A stretch of 64,000 nucleotides of DNA from Eurosta solidaginis (GCF_040869045.1 NW_027137020.1:1-64000); one strand, 5' to 3'. Counted from the stretch's first letter, positions 34,711 through 46,723 are shown. Numbers and translations are program-made. Notes: generated by a model from the sequence alone, not told the origin.

Positions 34711-35058
34711 AAAGCCACTCAATACATACTATATGGCATAAGAAATTTATAAATAGGTAAACAACGAAATTTAGTTTGATTCACTACGGTGTGGCTGAAG
34801 ATTTATTTCAAAACCACCTCTCTACCTTTCAGTGTATCGCTGCAGCTCTTTGTAGTTCACGTGGAGGCACGGATTATACCATATCGGGATTGAAAAACCG
34901 TATTCAGATTTTGGAAGGAGTTGTAACGATTACAAGTTTTATAATACGTACCAAAATTTCATAGATATTCTTCCTCAAACTTTACCACAAAATTATTTCG
35001 AAACTTTTAATTGCACATCAAGTATATTTTTCGGTAAAGATCACACTATTTCCATTTG
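34711..35058. other. Unassigned non-coding DNA between two Helentron-type elements
   Basis: No gene or repeat is recognised. Confidence 0.4.
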
Positions 35059-36392
35059 TTATACTCAGCGTGCTTTTTACACAGAGTATATTAACCTTGA
35101 TTGGATAACGGTTGGTTGTACAGGTATAAAAGAATCGAGATAGATATAGACTTGCATATGTCAGAATCATTAGTATCGAAAAAAAATTTGATTCAGCCAT
35201 GTCCGTCCGTCCGTCCCTCTGTCCGATAACACGATAACTTGGTACACGAGCTTATCTGGACCCAGAATAGATTGGTATTAAAAATGAGCGAAATCGGATG
35301 ATAACCACGACGACTTTTCATATATATAACATTTTGGAAAACACAAAAAACCTGATTATTTAGTAAATAATACACCTAAAATGTTGAAATTTGACGTGTG
35401 GACTGATATTGAGACTCTTGACAAAAATTTGGAAAAAAAATTAAAATGGGCGTGGCACCGCCCACTTGTGATAAAATCAATTTTACAAACATTATTAATC
35501 ATAAATCAAATATCATTTAACCTATCTTAACAAAATTCGGCAGAGGTTCCCTTTACTATAAAGAATGCTTTGAAGAAAAATTTACGAAATCGGTTAAGGA
35601 CCACGCCCACTTTTATATAAAAGATTTTTAAAAGGGTCGTGGACGAATATAAGCTACGTCTTTGCAAAAAAGCTTTATATCAATGGTATTTCAGTTCCTA
35701 AGTGTATTTATAACAATAAATAGGAAAAATTTCAAATTTTAAAAATAGGAGCGGCAACGCCTCTTTTATGACTAAGCAATTTTCTATGTTTCGGGAGCCA
35801 TATCTCGAAGCAAAGTTAACGCATCGTAATAAAATTGGGAAACAAATAGCAGGAAATATTTCTAGAAAAAATGGACGAGATCGGTTAAATACCACGCCCA
35901 CTTTTATAAAAAAAGATTTTTAAAAGGCTCGTAGACGAAAATAATAAGCCATATCTTACCGAAAAAGAGCTTTGTATCAATAGAATTTTACTTTTTAATT
36001 TAATTATAACATTCAATTGCAAAACACTAAAATTTTTGAGAATGGGTGTGGCACCACCCCTTTAGGACTGAGCAATTTTCTATGTTACAGGAGCCATAAC
36101 TCGAAGAAAAATTAACATATCGTAATGAAATTTTGTACACATATTTTCCTTATAGCAGAAAATATTTCTAGTGAAGATGAACGGGATCGGTTAAAGACCA
36201 CGTCAACTTAGATATAACATAACTTTAAAAAGGCCGTAGACTAGAATAATAGCAAAAAATAGTTTTTTTTTTAATTTGCGGTGCCACGTGTTATGTAGAA
36301 AAGTAATTTATCTGAAATGAAATGTACAATTGAAGCTCATGCTGAGTATATAATATTCGGATACACCCGAACTTAGACACCTTTGCTTGTTT
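35059..36392 (+). mobile_element. Helentron/DINE-1-like element HINE-E, diverged and without the 130-bp array
   Basis: It starts TATACTCAGCGTGC, has GATTGGATAACGGTTGGTTG shared with the family, a (GTCC/GTCT)n tract at about 35202-35224, and repeated units with GGGCGTGGCACCGCCCA, CACGCCCACTTTTAT and CGAAATCGGTTAA at 150-300-bp spacing. It ends with the hairpin-like TTCGGATACACCCGAA and CTTGTTTT. It lies opposite to HINE-A/B/C. Several hundred bases of the unit series differ from HINE-A, so it represents a distinct subfamily. Confidence 0.8.
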
Positions 36393-37016
36393 TCAAGATC
36401 GATTCATGACTATTTTATAACCAATTCGGAACTATTTCATGATCAAGTCGTAACCATCTAGAGATTCGGGGATATTTCGGCATAATTTTCATATTTTCCT
36501 TATTTCCTTGTATGTATGTCCGTTTATGGTCCAACACGGCTTAATTGAGTTACTAGGCGTTTCTTTTTCTGTAGCTTCTAAATTTTATGTTGCTTGATTT
36601 ATTTGTTGCTTTTCAATTGAATTTTTTTCTCAGCGAACAGTAATAGTTTAAAAACTAATGACGAGAAAGTTCTAGCTCTATGGCTAAGTAATTTCCATCA
36701 CTGAAACGATCGCAAAAATAAAACCTAGACTACCGTCAAATAGTCCGAAATTTATTCAGAAAAAGTCTTGAAATGATCCTGATATACATAGTCGTTTAAT
36801 GATCCCTACCCGCATCTCAATGCGATGCTAAATTAGTCCCGAGTTTATACCAAAATGATACAGAAATAGTTCTGAAAGGACCCACCTCTGAACTTATCGC
36901 AAAACAGAAAGCCCAACTTTTATTTCATTTATTAGAAGAGAAGCTTGGCCTGTAGTCCCTTGGGCGCCTTATATATTGTAAAGAGGTTGGGGGATTCCGA
37001 TTATTTATACACCTTA
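36393..37016. other. Unassigned DNA with a SINE-A 3' remnant
   Basis: Mostly unrecognised. A SINE-A 3'-end remnant lies at about 36939-36978 (AGAAGAGAAGCTTGGCCT, GGCGCCTTATA). Confidence 0.45.
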
Positions 37017-37445
37017 TGCTAACGTTCGAATCGCTGAACTGTCGAATAAATAACTCCAATATTTATTATTGCAAAATGGTCTTTAGGAGTGTTAATACTT
37101 CACAACAACACTTCACTTCACAACTAATAGCGTGTTTAAATCAAACTGATTTTTCATTCCTTAAGTTGCGCTGCTTTTATACTGCCTCGTCCGCATATTT
37201 CTCCTAAAGTCTATACCTTCCACCTTCTAGAAGTGTTGTATCGCATACTTGGTTAGTTAGCTATATACGTGTGTATATGTGAGTAAAAACTTCTTCTCTA
37301 AGCTGATGACTACATCTATGTATGTGAGATATGTCTTCACTTCGAGCTGCTGGTTATGTGTGTGCATGCCCATAAGTTTGGCTGCTTGCTGTATTTGTTG
37401 TTGTGATTATTTACTAGCTGCATAGTGATGGTAATATTCGCCACA
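37017..37445 (-). mobile_element. Solo LTR, relative of 9525-10023
   Basis: On the minus strand it begins TGTGGCGAATATTACCATCAC, carries GTATAAAAGCAGCG (TATA), CAGTTTGATTTAAACACGCT and AATATTGGAGTTATTTATTC, and ends near CGAACGTTAGCA. The same blocks, in order, occur in the LTR at 9525-10023, and the 5' half also at 8130-8335. No matching target duplication is seen at the edges, and no internal region or second LTR is nearby. Confidence 0.72.
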
Positions 37446-37830
37446 AGTTGATGAAATTATTTAATTCTAATCCAATTGAATTTTATTTAATCTTATCTAA
37501 TTGAGTCTTATCTAATCTAATCTTATCTAATCTAATGTTATTAAATGTAATCTAATTTAATTTAACTCAATCTAATCGAATCTAATATGATATAATCTAA
37601 TCTACCTAATTTCATCTAATCTAATTTAATCTAAACTTATCTTGTCTAATCTAATCTAAACTAGTCTAATATAATTTTATCTAATCTTATATTATCTTAT
37701 CTAATCTAATTTTTTCAAATATAATCTTAACTAATGTAATCTAACTTTATCTAATCTTATCTAATCCAATCTAATCGAGTCTAATCTAAACCAATCCAAT
37801 GTAATCTAATCCAGTCTAATTATATTGAAA
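37446..37830. repeat. (TCTAA)n degenerate microsatellite, left part
   Basis: About 380 bp of imperfect TCTAA/TTATC pentamers. The same repeat resumes at 40859, so the LINE at 37835-40858 probably inserted into it. Confidence 0.93.
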
Positions 37831-38130
37831 CTGAATAATCTCACTAGGGTAGGCACCTTGTCATTGGTGTGAGGGCTTAGCCGAACTCCATAGCGCCCGA
37901 CTATGAGGCGGAGCTGGTTAGGACTGGCATCTACACCGTTTCGCCTCATACGAGGGGGGGGAAGTCGGTGACCAAGAACTGCCAACCCCCTAATCCAGGG
38001 TGTTATGTGGACCGTGCCTATTCGACGATTTGCAGCCAGGGGATAAATTCGGCTGTATTCGAACGGAGCCTTCCCGATACCCGGCCCCTCGGGAAGTATT
38101 AATGGCCTTACCACAGCAAGGGGCGCTGCT

Positions 38131-39141
38131 GTGGCGGACGGTTCTTTCCCCGTATATAATACTGGACCGCTGAGCCCGCCTTGTCGGGCAAGTGGTCGTA
38201 CGACCAAGATAAACGACTCATTAACTGACTGTAATAAGGACGATGTAAAGAGGAGGACTGAGTCGCAATCCAAGGACGACAAATACGAATTAAGCGATGC
38301 GCCGGACTCGGGGAGCGAGAGTAGTGCTGATTCAATGAAATCCGTGTTGAAGAAGCACACAAATGAAAACGGAGTAGAAGAGTGGAGAAGGGTACGGAGC
38401 AGAAGAAGTAAAAGAGCTCTCTCGCAGTACCGTGCAGCACTAAGAATTGTTCAACGCTTGGGAGCAGTGGTCGACCCAACAGAAGTGGAGATCGAGCGCT
38501 TGGAATGGGCCCATGAAGCGGTAGGAGTAGGTCGAAGGCAGTTCAAAAGGTTTCCTGCGAGAAACCCTCGGTTCTGCAACCCGTAGGAGGAGGAAGAAAC
38601 ATCGAATGGCAGAATGATGAGGATATGTTCGGCGGAAGGCGACAAGCCTGCTTTCAAGAGGCAGAAAGGACCCAGTCTTAGAGCCGCGAGGCAAGGCAGT
38701 CGCATAGATAAGACAAGTAGGCCCATAGCTCTAAGACAAATGGGCTCCAATAGCGAGGTAGCAACTACCTCGAAAGCTGCGAGTCAGAGGGAAGTTCCAA
38801 TTAAGGAAGTAGGAGATAAGCCAAAGGGAGATAACGCTAAGACTCCGGCTTTCTCGGAGGCGCTAAAGGGAGTTAACGCTAAGACTCCGGCTTTCTCGGA
38901 GGTGCCAAAGGGAGATAACACTAAGACTCCTGATTTTCCCGAGAAGATGAGTGATGTGGCAAAGCAGTCACTGACTGTGGCGCTGGTTGATCGTAGCAGT
39001 CCTTTCGGACAAATGACTACTGAAAGGTGGAGATCTGTGGAAAGGGAGCTTATCAGCTTAATGCTTAAGATGATGCGGGAACAACCAAGTAAGCCCCTTC
39101 CAACCTTTGATTCGGGGGGATGGTATAACGGTGACCCGTAA
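38131..39141 (+). pseudogene. LINE ORF1 (gag-like) with one in-frame stop, 3'-truncated
   Basis: One frame runs from 38131 to 39141 and is broken only by a TAG at 38584-38586. The reading resumes in the same frame (EEEETSNGRM). The N-terminal part is charged and Ser-rich. A basic segment follows (EWRRVRSRRSKRALSQYRAA). Three tandem units of about 14 residues come next (KGDNAKTPAFSE, KGVNAKTPAFSE, KGDNTKTPDFPE). The end resembles the DUF4780-type domain of insect retroelement gag proteins (VALVDRSSPFGQMTTERW, TFDSGGWYNG) and is cut by the internal deletion just where that domain should continue. ORF1 proteins of this group bind the element RNA. Confidence 0.75.
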
Positions 39142-39149
39142 AACTTACG

Positions 39150-40754
39150 GCTTACGCAGATGACGTTGCAATTGTCATAAGTGGAAAGTGCCTTCCAACG
39201 ATTAGTTCTTTGATGGATCGGGCGCTTCGCGATATTCATACCTGGGCATCTAATGTCGGGTTGAAAGTCAATGCGGAGAAGACGGATATGGTCTTGTTTA
39301 CAAAGAGGTTCAAGGTCCCAAATTGCACCAGGCCTAAGTTAGGAGGGGTGACCTTACAGGAGAAACCTTGCACAAAATATTTAGGAATCATCCTAGACAG
39401 TAAGCTGTCATGGAAGCTCAACGTGGAGGAGAGGGTCAAGAAGGCCTCAACGGCACTCTACGCATGCAAAAGAATGTTATGGTGTACGTGGGGCCTATCG
39501 CCCACTCTTTTTCATTGGGTTTTTACAGCGATTGTAAGCCCTATTCTATACTATGGAGTTCTTGTTTGGTGGAAAGCCACACAAAAAACAACATACCTTA
39601 AAAAATTAGAGGGTATATGCAGACTATCGATGCTTAGAATTACGGGAGCTCTGAAAACAACCCCGACGGCTGCACTGTATGCCATTTTGCACATCCTACC
39701 TGTAGACCTGGTAGCAAAGAACAAAGCGTTAACGACCGCAACCAGGCTCGGTGCTTCGGGGCAGCTTGAGCGCCGACCAAATGGCCATAGTAGTATAGCG
39801 TCATCAATCACAAGACGAACAGATTACATGATTCCCTATCTGCGCTTCGAGGGAGATCTTAAGGCCACAATAGAGGTGGACGGTTGGCGCAAGGGTGCGC
39901 AAATGGCCGACGAGGCGATACATGTGTACACCGATTGTTCCAAAGTAGTGGAAGGAGTAGGGTCTGCGGTATACTGCGCTGATACGGAAATAAGCAGATC
40001 ATACAGGCTGCCGGATTACTGTAGCGTTTTCCAAGCGGAAATATTAGCCGTAACCAAATCAGTAGAAACCCTGGAAGAGAATAACTTAAGCTACAACCGT
40101 GTTAACTTTTATATTGACAACCAAGCAGCAATTAAGGCAATAATCTCGCATAGCACAGCATCTAAATGCGTGTTAGAGTGTAAGCAGTCTCTGGAGAGAA
40201 TCGGGATAGGGAGAAGCATACATCTATATTGGGTCCCAGGGCATATGGGAATAGATGGGAATGAAAAAGTGGACGAACTAGCTTCCCCTGAAGCTTGCTC
40301 CGTAGATGCCCCAATTAGATTGGGCGAGATTAAGCGAAGGCGAGAGGTCCACATGATCGACCAAGCGCGAAAAGCGTGGGTTCAAGCGCAGGGCTGTAAA
40401 GTGTCGAAGATTATGTGTAGGTCTTACAACCTTAGACTAACACAGTTGCTCCTATCATTAAAAATAGAGGACTGTAGACTCATGACGGGTATTATGACTG
40501 GACACTGCCTTCTGGCGTCACATGCCTTTAAACTAGGCTTGGTCAGTGATAGCAGATGTAGGAAGTGCGGGTCGGAGGAGAAAACGATCGAGCGCGTTCT
40601 GTGCTCGTACCCTGCACTTGCCAGGCTAAGACTCCAACCATTAGGAGCGATACAGCTGTCAGATCTAGAAGCAGCAAGTGGCTTAAGTCCTAGGAAGCTT
40701 CTAGTATTTGCCAAGAGGACGGAGTTATTTTATAACATAGGTCCTGGTTTTTGA
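39150..40754 (+). pseudogene. LINE ORF2 C-terminal part: RT palm/thumb, RNase H, zinc-knuckle region
   Basis: The frame opens after a stop at 39132 and reads AYADDVAIVIS from 39150. The first ATG (39210) is internal to RT, so the natural start is lost. RT motifs are LKVNAEKTDMVLF and KYLGIILDSKLSWKLNVEE. RNase H shows D in VYTDCSK (about residue 240 counted from 39210; the usual text is TDGS), E in FQAEILAV, D in YIDNQAA, and VPGHMGIDGNEKVDELA with the catalytic H and D. The C-terminal CRKCGSEEKTIERVLC has R where the knuckle normally has H. The 514 sense codons from 39210 contain no stop, so the piece decayed little after the deletion. Without endonuclease and RT motif A it cannot work. Confidence 0.88.
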
Positions 40755-40858
40755 TAGGGTTTTTCAGTTTGGTCGTTAAAACAAACTTCTGGTAACACTA
40801 CGGACTCAATCAGTCTATGTGAGGTCCTCATGGACCGGCCAGTTCAACCTACCTACCT

Positions 40859-41106
40859 AATAATCTGGTCTAATCTAATATAATCCCATGTAGTATAATC
40901 TAATCTACTCTATTCTAACCTATTTTAATCTAATCCAATCTAATCTAATCTGATCTAAACTTATCTAATCTATTCCAGCCCAATCTAATCTTATCTAAAC
41001 TAGTTTAATCCTATCTATTCGAATCTAATCTTACCTTACCTTATCTTATTAAATCTTATATAAAATAATCTAATCCAATATAATCTAACCTAATCTAATC
41101 TTTTAC
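40859..41106. repeat. (TCTAA)n degenerate microsatellite, right part
   Basis: Continuation of the repeat at 37446-37830 on the other side of the LINE. Confidence 0.93.
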
Positions 41107-41159
41107 CATAAAGTTGCAAGAAACTTTCCATCAAGCAACAAAATTCAATCTCACACGAG

Positions 41160-41610
41160 TTATCCATTTCTTACCGAAGTGTTTTGGTTTTTTTTCGAGG
41201 TGTTACTAGTTTGTTATCAAAATAGTCTTGTTTCGTTATCGATTCATAATCGAAAAGTTACTGATTTGTTGTTAGAAGATTGTCGATTTGATATCGAAAA
41301 TGTATCGATTTCTTGTCGGAGTGTTATCAATTTGCTGTCGGCATGTTTCGACACAGCTGTAACCCGTTGATACCAGGTCGATAAGAATCCACCAAGAAGC
41401 CGAGGACTCGGCGATAACAAACCGTTCACTTGACGATTATAATTCTTCATCGATAACTGATAACTCGATAATAACACAATAACTTGTCGGCATCAACAGA
41501 TGAAGAAGAAGCACTTCTAAAAAAGGCCGAAATTATTTCTTTATGGTAAGTTTACCACTTTTGTGGTTTAACTTCAACATGATTAACTTCAACTTAATTT
41601 AAAACATTTG
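41160..41610 (+). repeat. TTATCGAT-array element, copy with conserved 3' end
   Basis: A short degenerate array (41160-41350) is followed by a stretch with inverted units (CGATAACTGATAACTCGATA) and by TAACTTGTCGG, GAAGAAGCACTTCT, AAAGGCCGAAATTATTTCTT and GTGGTTTAACTTC. These blocks match 19136-19400 and 44060-44248. Confidence 0.75.
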
Positions 41611-42952
41611 TTTTCTAGACATACACCTATAGCTTTACACATCGGACTTCACGAGTACTTGGAAGTGTCATATTTATTCAACTTTTGTAAAAAGTTGGTA
41701 GCTGGCTGAGCAGAGAATAATTGTATACATAGGTTACTACAACCGAAAACCTCTCAACATAAGCTTCAAGTTTAGCTTTGGACTTTTACTACTCTCTTTA
41801 CCAACAGGGAGCAATACAGTATATTAGAAACCTATGTTGGATGTGGTTTGTGTTCAAAAATCACCATACGCCACATACGCAAAAACCGGATTGTTTGCTT
41901 GTCTGCGTTCACGTTCTTTTTTTTTATTTCGGTGTAAGCAATTTTCGCCTTTCTCTGCAAATTTCTTTGTCGTGTGTTTTGGTTTTTTCATTGGTGTTCC
42001 TTTATGTCTGATTGTAGTGGGGTTTTTTTCATTTCGATTTGTTTTTGTTTTTTGATAATTTCCTACTCGTTTGCTTTTGACTGCCACACCAACTTTTCTA
42101 AACAACAATTTTAAATGTTGCACAAAGCTTCTTGAAAAAGTAATTAAAAAGTTGCAAAGATTAAGAGTCTCTTAAGGCGCGTAGTCGCGTGCAACATGAT
42201 CATGTGAAAGCACTAACACACACAAAAACAGTCAGTAATTGCTTAGCACTTAAGCGTAATATGTTCATGCAAAGTGTTTAAGCGTCAGCTGATTCAGCAC
42301 AATTTAGTGCCACACCTTTTGTTCGATTTTTATTTTGTATTTTGAATTTAATTTTTGGTAGTTTTTGCTTGCCTTTTTTGGTTCATGCACATGTTGTGAT
42401 AACAAATCAAGTCAGCAAAATAAGTCAATCTAGAAATTACTCAATTAATCATGTTGGATTACAAAAACGAACTTCATAATTTAGAGCGTTTGAAAGTTTC
42501 AAGTATTTAACTTTTTGTGGCAGGATTTTAGATTTGAAATTTTGAAGTGGGAAGAAAAAATTCGATGTCAAAGAGGAGCATATGCAACAGGCAGCTGATG
42601 GAATAAATTTATGACTTAAGTTGCACTAGCCCGAAAAACGTTCCATCATAAATTGAAAAATGATAAGGAAAAGCTTTGGTGCGTTCATCTTTCAATGGTG
42701 AAGAGATAGTCAAAGACTGTTATATAAAGATCGAACAACAGTAGACAATATTTTCTTAAACAACCAGGTAATCTGAGTTAATATTGATGAAAGACTCATG
42801 AGTTAAGTTAATTTACTTACCTGAGTTCTTCAAAATAAATGCATCTATAGATCTTCAGGTCAAATTTGACTCCAGTAATAAATGTATGGTATGAAACTAA
42901 TGTAACATACTAAAATGTATTGTCAGAGACATAAAAGAAAGCGGAATTTCGC
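41611..42952. other. Unassigned non-coding DNA
   Basis: No gene is recognised. The 36-bp stretch 42070-42105 recurs exactly at 43282-43317. Confidence 0.45.
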
Positions 42953-43258
42953 CTAAAAGTTTGAGTCATGCTCCTTTTAATTTTTTCCTACAAATTGGCG
43001 GGACGGGACCTACTTGTGTTATGCCGACTCCGAACAACATCTGCAAGGCACATGCGTTTTTACTGAGATCTCTTCATGGCAGAAGTACACCCGGTGTGCT
43101 TGCCAAACACTGCCGAGGGGCGACCCCGCTTAGAAAAGTTCCCTCTAATTGAAAAAACCAATTTCTAAGATTTTAATGTTGCTTTACCGGGGGCATGAAC
43201 CCAGGATCGTCGGCATGGTAGGCGGAGCCGCTACCATTGCACCACGGTAGCCGCCATA
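42953..43258 (-). mobile_element. SINE-A copy, moderately diverged
   Basis: The reverse complement reads GGCGGCTACCGTGGTGCAATGGTAGCGG.. for the A-box region, GGTTCATGCCCCCGGTAAAG for the B-box region, then the body to GGAGCATGACTC. The last 60 or so bases of the 3' end are replaced by unrelated sequence. Confidence 0.85.
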
Positions 43259-43719
43259 AAGAAACACAGAAATAATTCCCTTTTGCTTTTGACTGCCACA
43301 CCAACTTTTCTAAACAATAGCTCAAATTTGATTCCAAGATCACAATTGCAAAAAAATCTAGAAAAGTCATAGTTGTATGAGTCCAAAATCATTTGTGACT
43401 TTTTGTGTTTTAATTAAATAAAGACCATAAAATATTAAAAATATTAATAGCAAGATTTTCCGAAAAAAACACTTTCTTCACAATGAACCCAAAATTGAGC
43501 AAATGACTTATTTATATAAAGTTAGTCTTGCATGTATTTTATGAACCTTTATGAACTTTCCGATTATGAGCCAAATTCGACCATAACTTCCAATTTTCTA
43601 AATATCTCGACAAAACCATATTGCCAGTTTTCCCATAGAGCTCCTTTATTTTACATTACCAATTTTTTCTAACATTGAGCTAAATTTTTACGACTTGTTA
43701 TTAATTTGTGATAGGTATG
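43259..43719. other. Unassigned AT-rich non-coding DNA
   Basis: No gene is recognised. It holds the second copy of the 36-bp repeat at 43282-43317. Confidence 0.45.
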
Positions 43720-44248
43720 TTATTGACAAGCTATATGCGGGTTTGATTTGTTATAATGCAATAAATGGACAATCAATTCTATAGCGAAAAGTTATAGAAA
43801 GGTTTTCAGTTATCTATCGGGAAGATCGATATTTTATAAAAAATTAAAGATTTGTTATCGAATAGTTATGAGTACATGTTATCGATTTGTAACCAAAAAG
43901 TTATCGATATGCTACCAAAAACTAACGATTTTTTATCGACAAATTTTCGACTATTTATCGAAGTGGTCGATATATTATCATAAAGTAATTGATCTGTTAT
44001 CGAAATCGAAATGGTACAGATTCGTTATTTAAATTTATCGAAAAGATATCGAAAAATTATCAAGCCAATAAAAAAACAAATAACTCGACTATAATAATTC
44101 GCTATCGGTTATAGGCCTGTAATAAAATAACATCTCGTCGTTATTGATTGTTACCTATAACAAGCTGACAAAGGAAGCCCTTCTCAAAAAGCCATAAATT
44201 GTTGTTTCTGGTAAATTTAACTTTGTTATGGTTAACTTGAGAGGTCTA
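43720..44248 (+). repeat. TTATCGAT-array element, copy with conserved 3' end
   Basis: Degenerate array units (TTATCGATTTGTAACCAAAA and relatives) at 43730-44060, then CATCTCGTCGTTATTGATTG, GAAGCCCTTCTCAAAAAG, TTGTTTCTGGTAAATTTAAC and GGTTAACTTGAG. The end is directly joined to the head of a SINE-A copy. Confidence 0.77.
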
Positions 44249-44490
44249 GTAGCCGCGATGGTGTGGTAGCATGATCAGCACCTTGGTTCAAGATTCGTAC
44301 GACGCAATATCAAAAAATTTGGAAAAAAGTGTTTAGCCATGATGCGGCTAATACTTCGGCATAACATGTAGGTCTCGCCAACTTGTATGAAAAATTTATA
44401 AAATTAATAAGAAGCACGGCACAAATAGCAAGAGAAGCTTGGCCTAAATCTCGTCGGAGGTATGTGTCGCCTTTTATTTATTTATTTTCT
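44249..44490 (+). mobile_element. SINE-A copy, strongly diverged, with internal deletion
   Basis: Head GTAGCCGCGATGGTGTGGTA with B-box remnant GGTTCAAGATTCG, and 3' part CATGTAGGTCTCGCCAACTT, AGAGAAGCTTGGCCTAAATC, GTCGCCTTTTATTT. About 100 bp of the middle body is missing. Confidence 0.8.
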
Positions 44491-44766
44491 CCCAAATCGG
44501 GTCAAATTTGTTTCGAAGACTTAATGAATTTTAAGACTTCCCCTTTAAGAAGAAAAATTGCAGGCCGTTGATTTATGGACAAATTATATAAAGTTACTCT
44601 TATACATTTTTTATCATCCTTTGGATGCCTTACTTGCTCAATGTCTCATGGAGTTTCTGATCATGAAAAAAATTCCATGAGCAGTCCATTTTCCAAATAT
44701 TTCCATTGACCTTTTCTTTTAACATCATCTTTCTTTTGTTCTATCAGCCAAATTGGATCATAGGTA

Positions 44767-45203
44767 GACTGGGTCGATTTATTAACCGAAAAAAGTTCCA
44801 CTACGCATACCCAAAAAAATTATTTTCGAGCTTGAGAAATTTCATTTTTTTTTTACTTTTTCTAGACTTAGATTTTTAGGTTTTTTCATGACCTACTAAA
44901 AAAATTTTCATTTCATTGTAAAATTTTCATGTATATTTATTTTTAAAAAAAACTGTTATCGACAACGTTTTTAGCGGACATTTTTGGGTCGGACAGGTTA
45001 TACATATGAAATTTTTTTTAGTAGGTCATGAAAAAACCTTAAAAATCAAGGTCGAAAAAAAGGAAAAAAAAAATGAAATTTCGTAGGCTCCAAAATTATT
45101 TTTTTGGGTATGCGTAGTAGACATTTTTTCCTGAGCTCAAATCCTAACGAAAAATCGATGGCGCGATATCGGTTAAATTTTGTCCATACAAATCGACCCA
45201 CCC
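44767..45203. mobile_element. Foldback MITE-like element with long inverted arms and TA flanks
   Basis: Termini GACTGGGTCGATTT and, on the other strand, GGGTGGGTCGATTT are flanked by TA on both sides (44765-44766, 45204-45205). Inner arms are long and nearly complementary. The words ACTACGCATACCCAAAAAAA (from 44811) and GGTTTTTTCATGACCTACTA (from 44879) have their reverse complements on the right at about 45100-45122 and 45018-45038. It encodes no transposase. TA flanks would fit a Tc1/mariner-type source, but this is a guess from the flanks only. Confidence 0.78.
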
Positions 45204-46723
45204 TAATGTACGTGTTTTTTGAATATTGCGTTCCGGTTTCAGCGTTATGCCAAATTCAGCGTCTCCCCTCTCTATCTCCTTTTGGGAAATATATACGTAC
45301 TTTATGCATACCTCGATCAGGTTTTGCTGCTGTTTCATCGTCAGTATAATTTTTCGCTCACCCATCTCCCTCTAATATTTCGCAGTCCCTGTGTCTTTTT
45401 TTATGTCACACATCCTTCCCCTCACCTACTCTCTCCCTGATCTACCAATTTTCGCTCTCAAAACCAATGTCACTCCCGCTCCCACTCCATCGATTTCATA
45501 CCGATGGCTTCTATACTGTAGTGAAATCTATCAAGTATTGCACGCCACCATGCAATTCCAAGATCTCGACTACTAATAAACAAACGCTACTACAAGAACA
45601 ACGACAACGAAAGTACAAAATAACCTAATCTACTCACACACACTTGTAGGAAGGACCAATCATTAATAAATTTTAAATTTGTTCTTGCCTGGGCTTGAAA
45701 GTGTCCACTTTTGCTAAGCTTATAAGGTCCTTAAAACTTCTTTAATTTAAATGAAGTTTGTCAGGTTTACTAGAAATTTACGATCTTTACGGAATTTTCA
45801 TAGTAGATCTGGTCCCTCATGAGCTGCTTATGGCTGTCTTTTTATCCTTCTGCTACTTTTTTCATATAACCATAATTTTAAGTTTGATGTAGGTCATGGC
45901 TCAGCTTGCCTAGGCCAAGCTTTAAACGTAGACATGTCAGATCAGTCACAAGTATTCTTATAAACGTTGAATCACTTTAGTTTAAACTATAACAAATACT
46001 TCTCACCTTCAGCACCACTGCCTCATCCAAAAAGCTGAAAGCTTCGCAGAATTGACGTAAATTCCATTGATAATGGCAGCGTTGCACAAAATGTGTACTA
46101 CACAGCTGTCAGCACACAATTTAGGAACTTTTATGGTGGCAAACAAATTAAATTATTTTCAACAACAAAATGAATGAATTTTTTATACCTCAATGCTTAC
46201 AACACAAATGTACATATGTGCTTATGCATGCATGTTTACTAACCAGCTGTTATTTATTTAAGCAATTGAAAATTTTCACCAAAAGTTGGAAAATTAAAAA
46301 AAAATGTATTTTACTACAGTTTTTGTTGTTGCTGCTTGCACGAAAACGAAATGAAATTTTGTGCCAGCAACAGCTCGATGACTGTTGATGCCGGTAAGCT
46401 TTCTGTACATTTACGCTTATGCTAACCCTGTAGGGAAATCTTTTATTGTTAGGGAAATTTTTTACCTATTAGCGAAATAACTTTTAAATGCAGACCTATT
46501 ACCACAATGCAAGAAAATATATTTATTTGTGCGATCGTCATTAGCGGCTCAAGAACTCGAAAACAAACCATCGATCTGCATTTAAAAAACTATTTTTCTA
46601 ACATGGAAATGATTTTTCGCTATAAGAGTTTCTTCCTTAAAACAAGAAAATTTTGCTAAAAACAAATTAACCTGCCTTATGTAGACGGCAATTTTCTTCT
46701 TTATTAAATAATACGCATACTAT
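45204..46723. other. Unassigned non-coding DNA
   Basis: CT-rich at 45360-45510, otherwise AT-rich. No gene or repeat copy is recognised. Confidence 0.4.

Larger units (their letters stand above)
37835..40858 (+). mobile_element. R1/LOA-like LINE, internally deleted
   Basis: A leader (37835-38130) is followed by an ORF1 with one stop, then a junction near 39135-39146 that jumps directly to the YADD region of RT, then RNase H, a zinc-knuckle-like end and a 3' UTR ending CCAGTTCAACCTACCTACC. The endonuclease and the first half of RT are missing, which is about 2 kb. The octamer AATAATCT flanks both edges, but in an AT-rich repeat this is weak evidence of a target duplication. The 3' end matches the older copy ending at 25338. 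Confidence 0.88.

Noticed and set aside
37446..37830. CRISPR-like or telomere-like array
   Set aside because: Simple imperfect TCTAA pentamers without spacers; not TTAGG-type telomere repeats and internal to the window.
37806..38360. 184-codon minus-strand frame
   Set aside because: It is antisense to the leader and ORF1 of the LINE, which fits known LINE coding on the plus strand.
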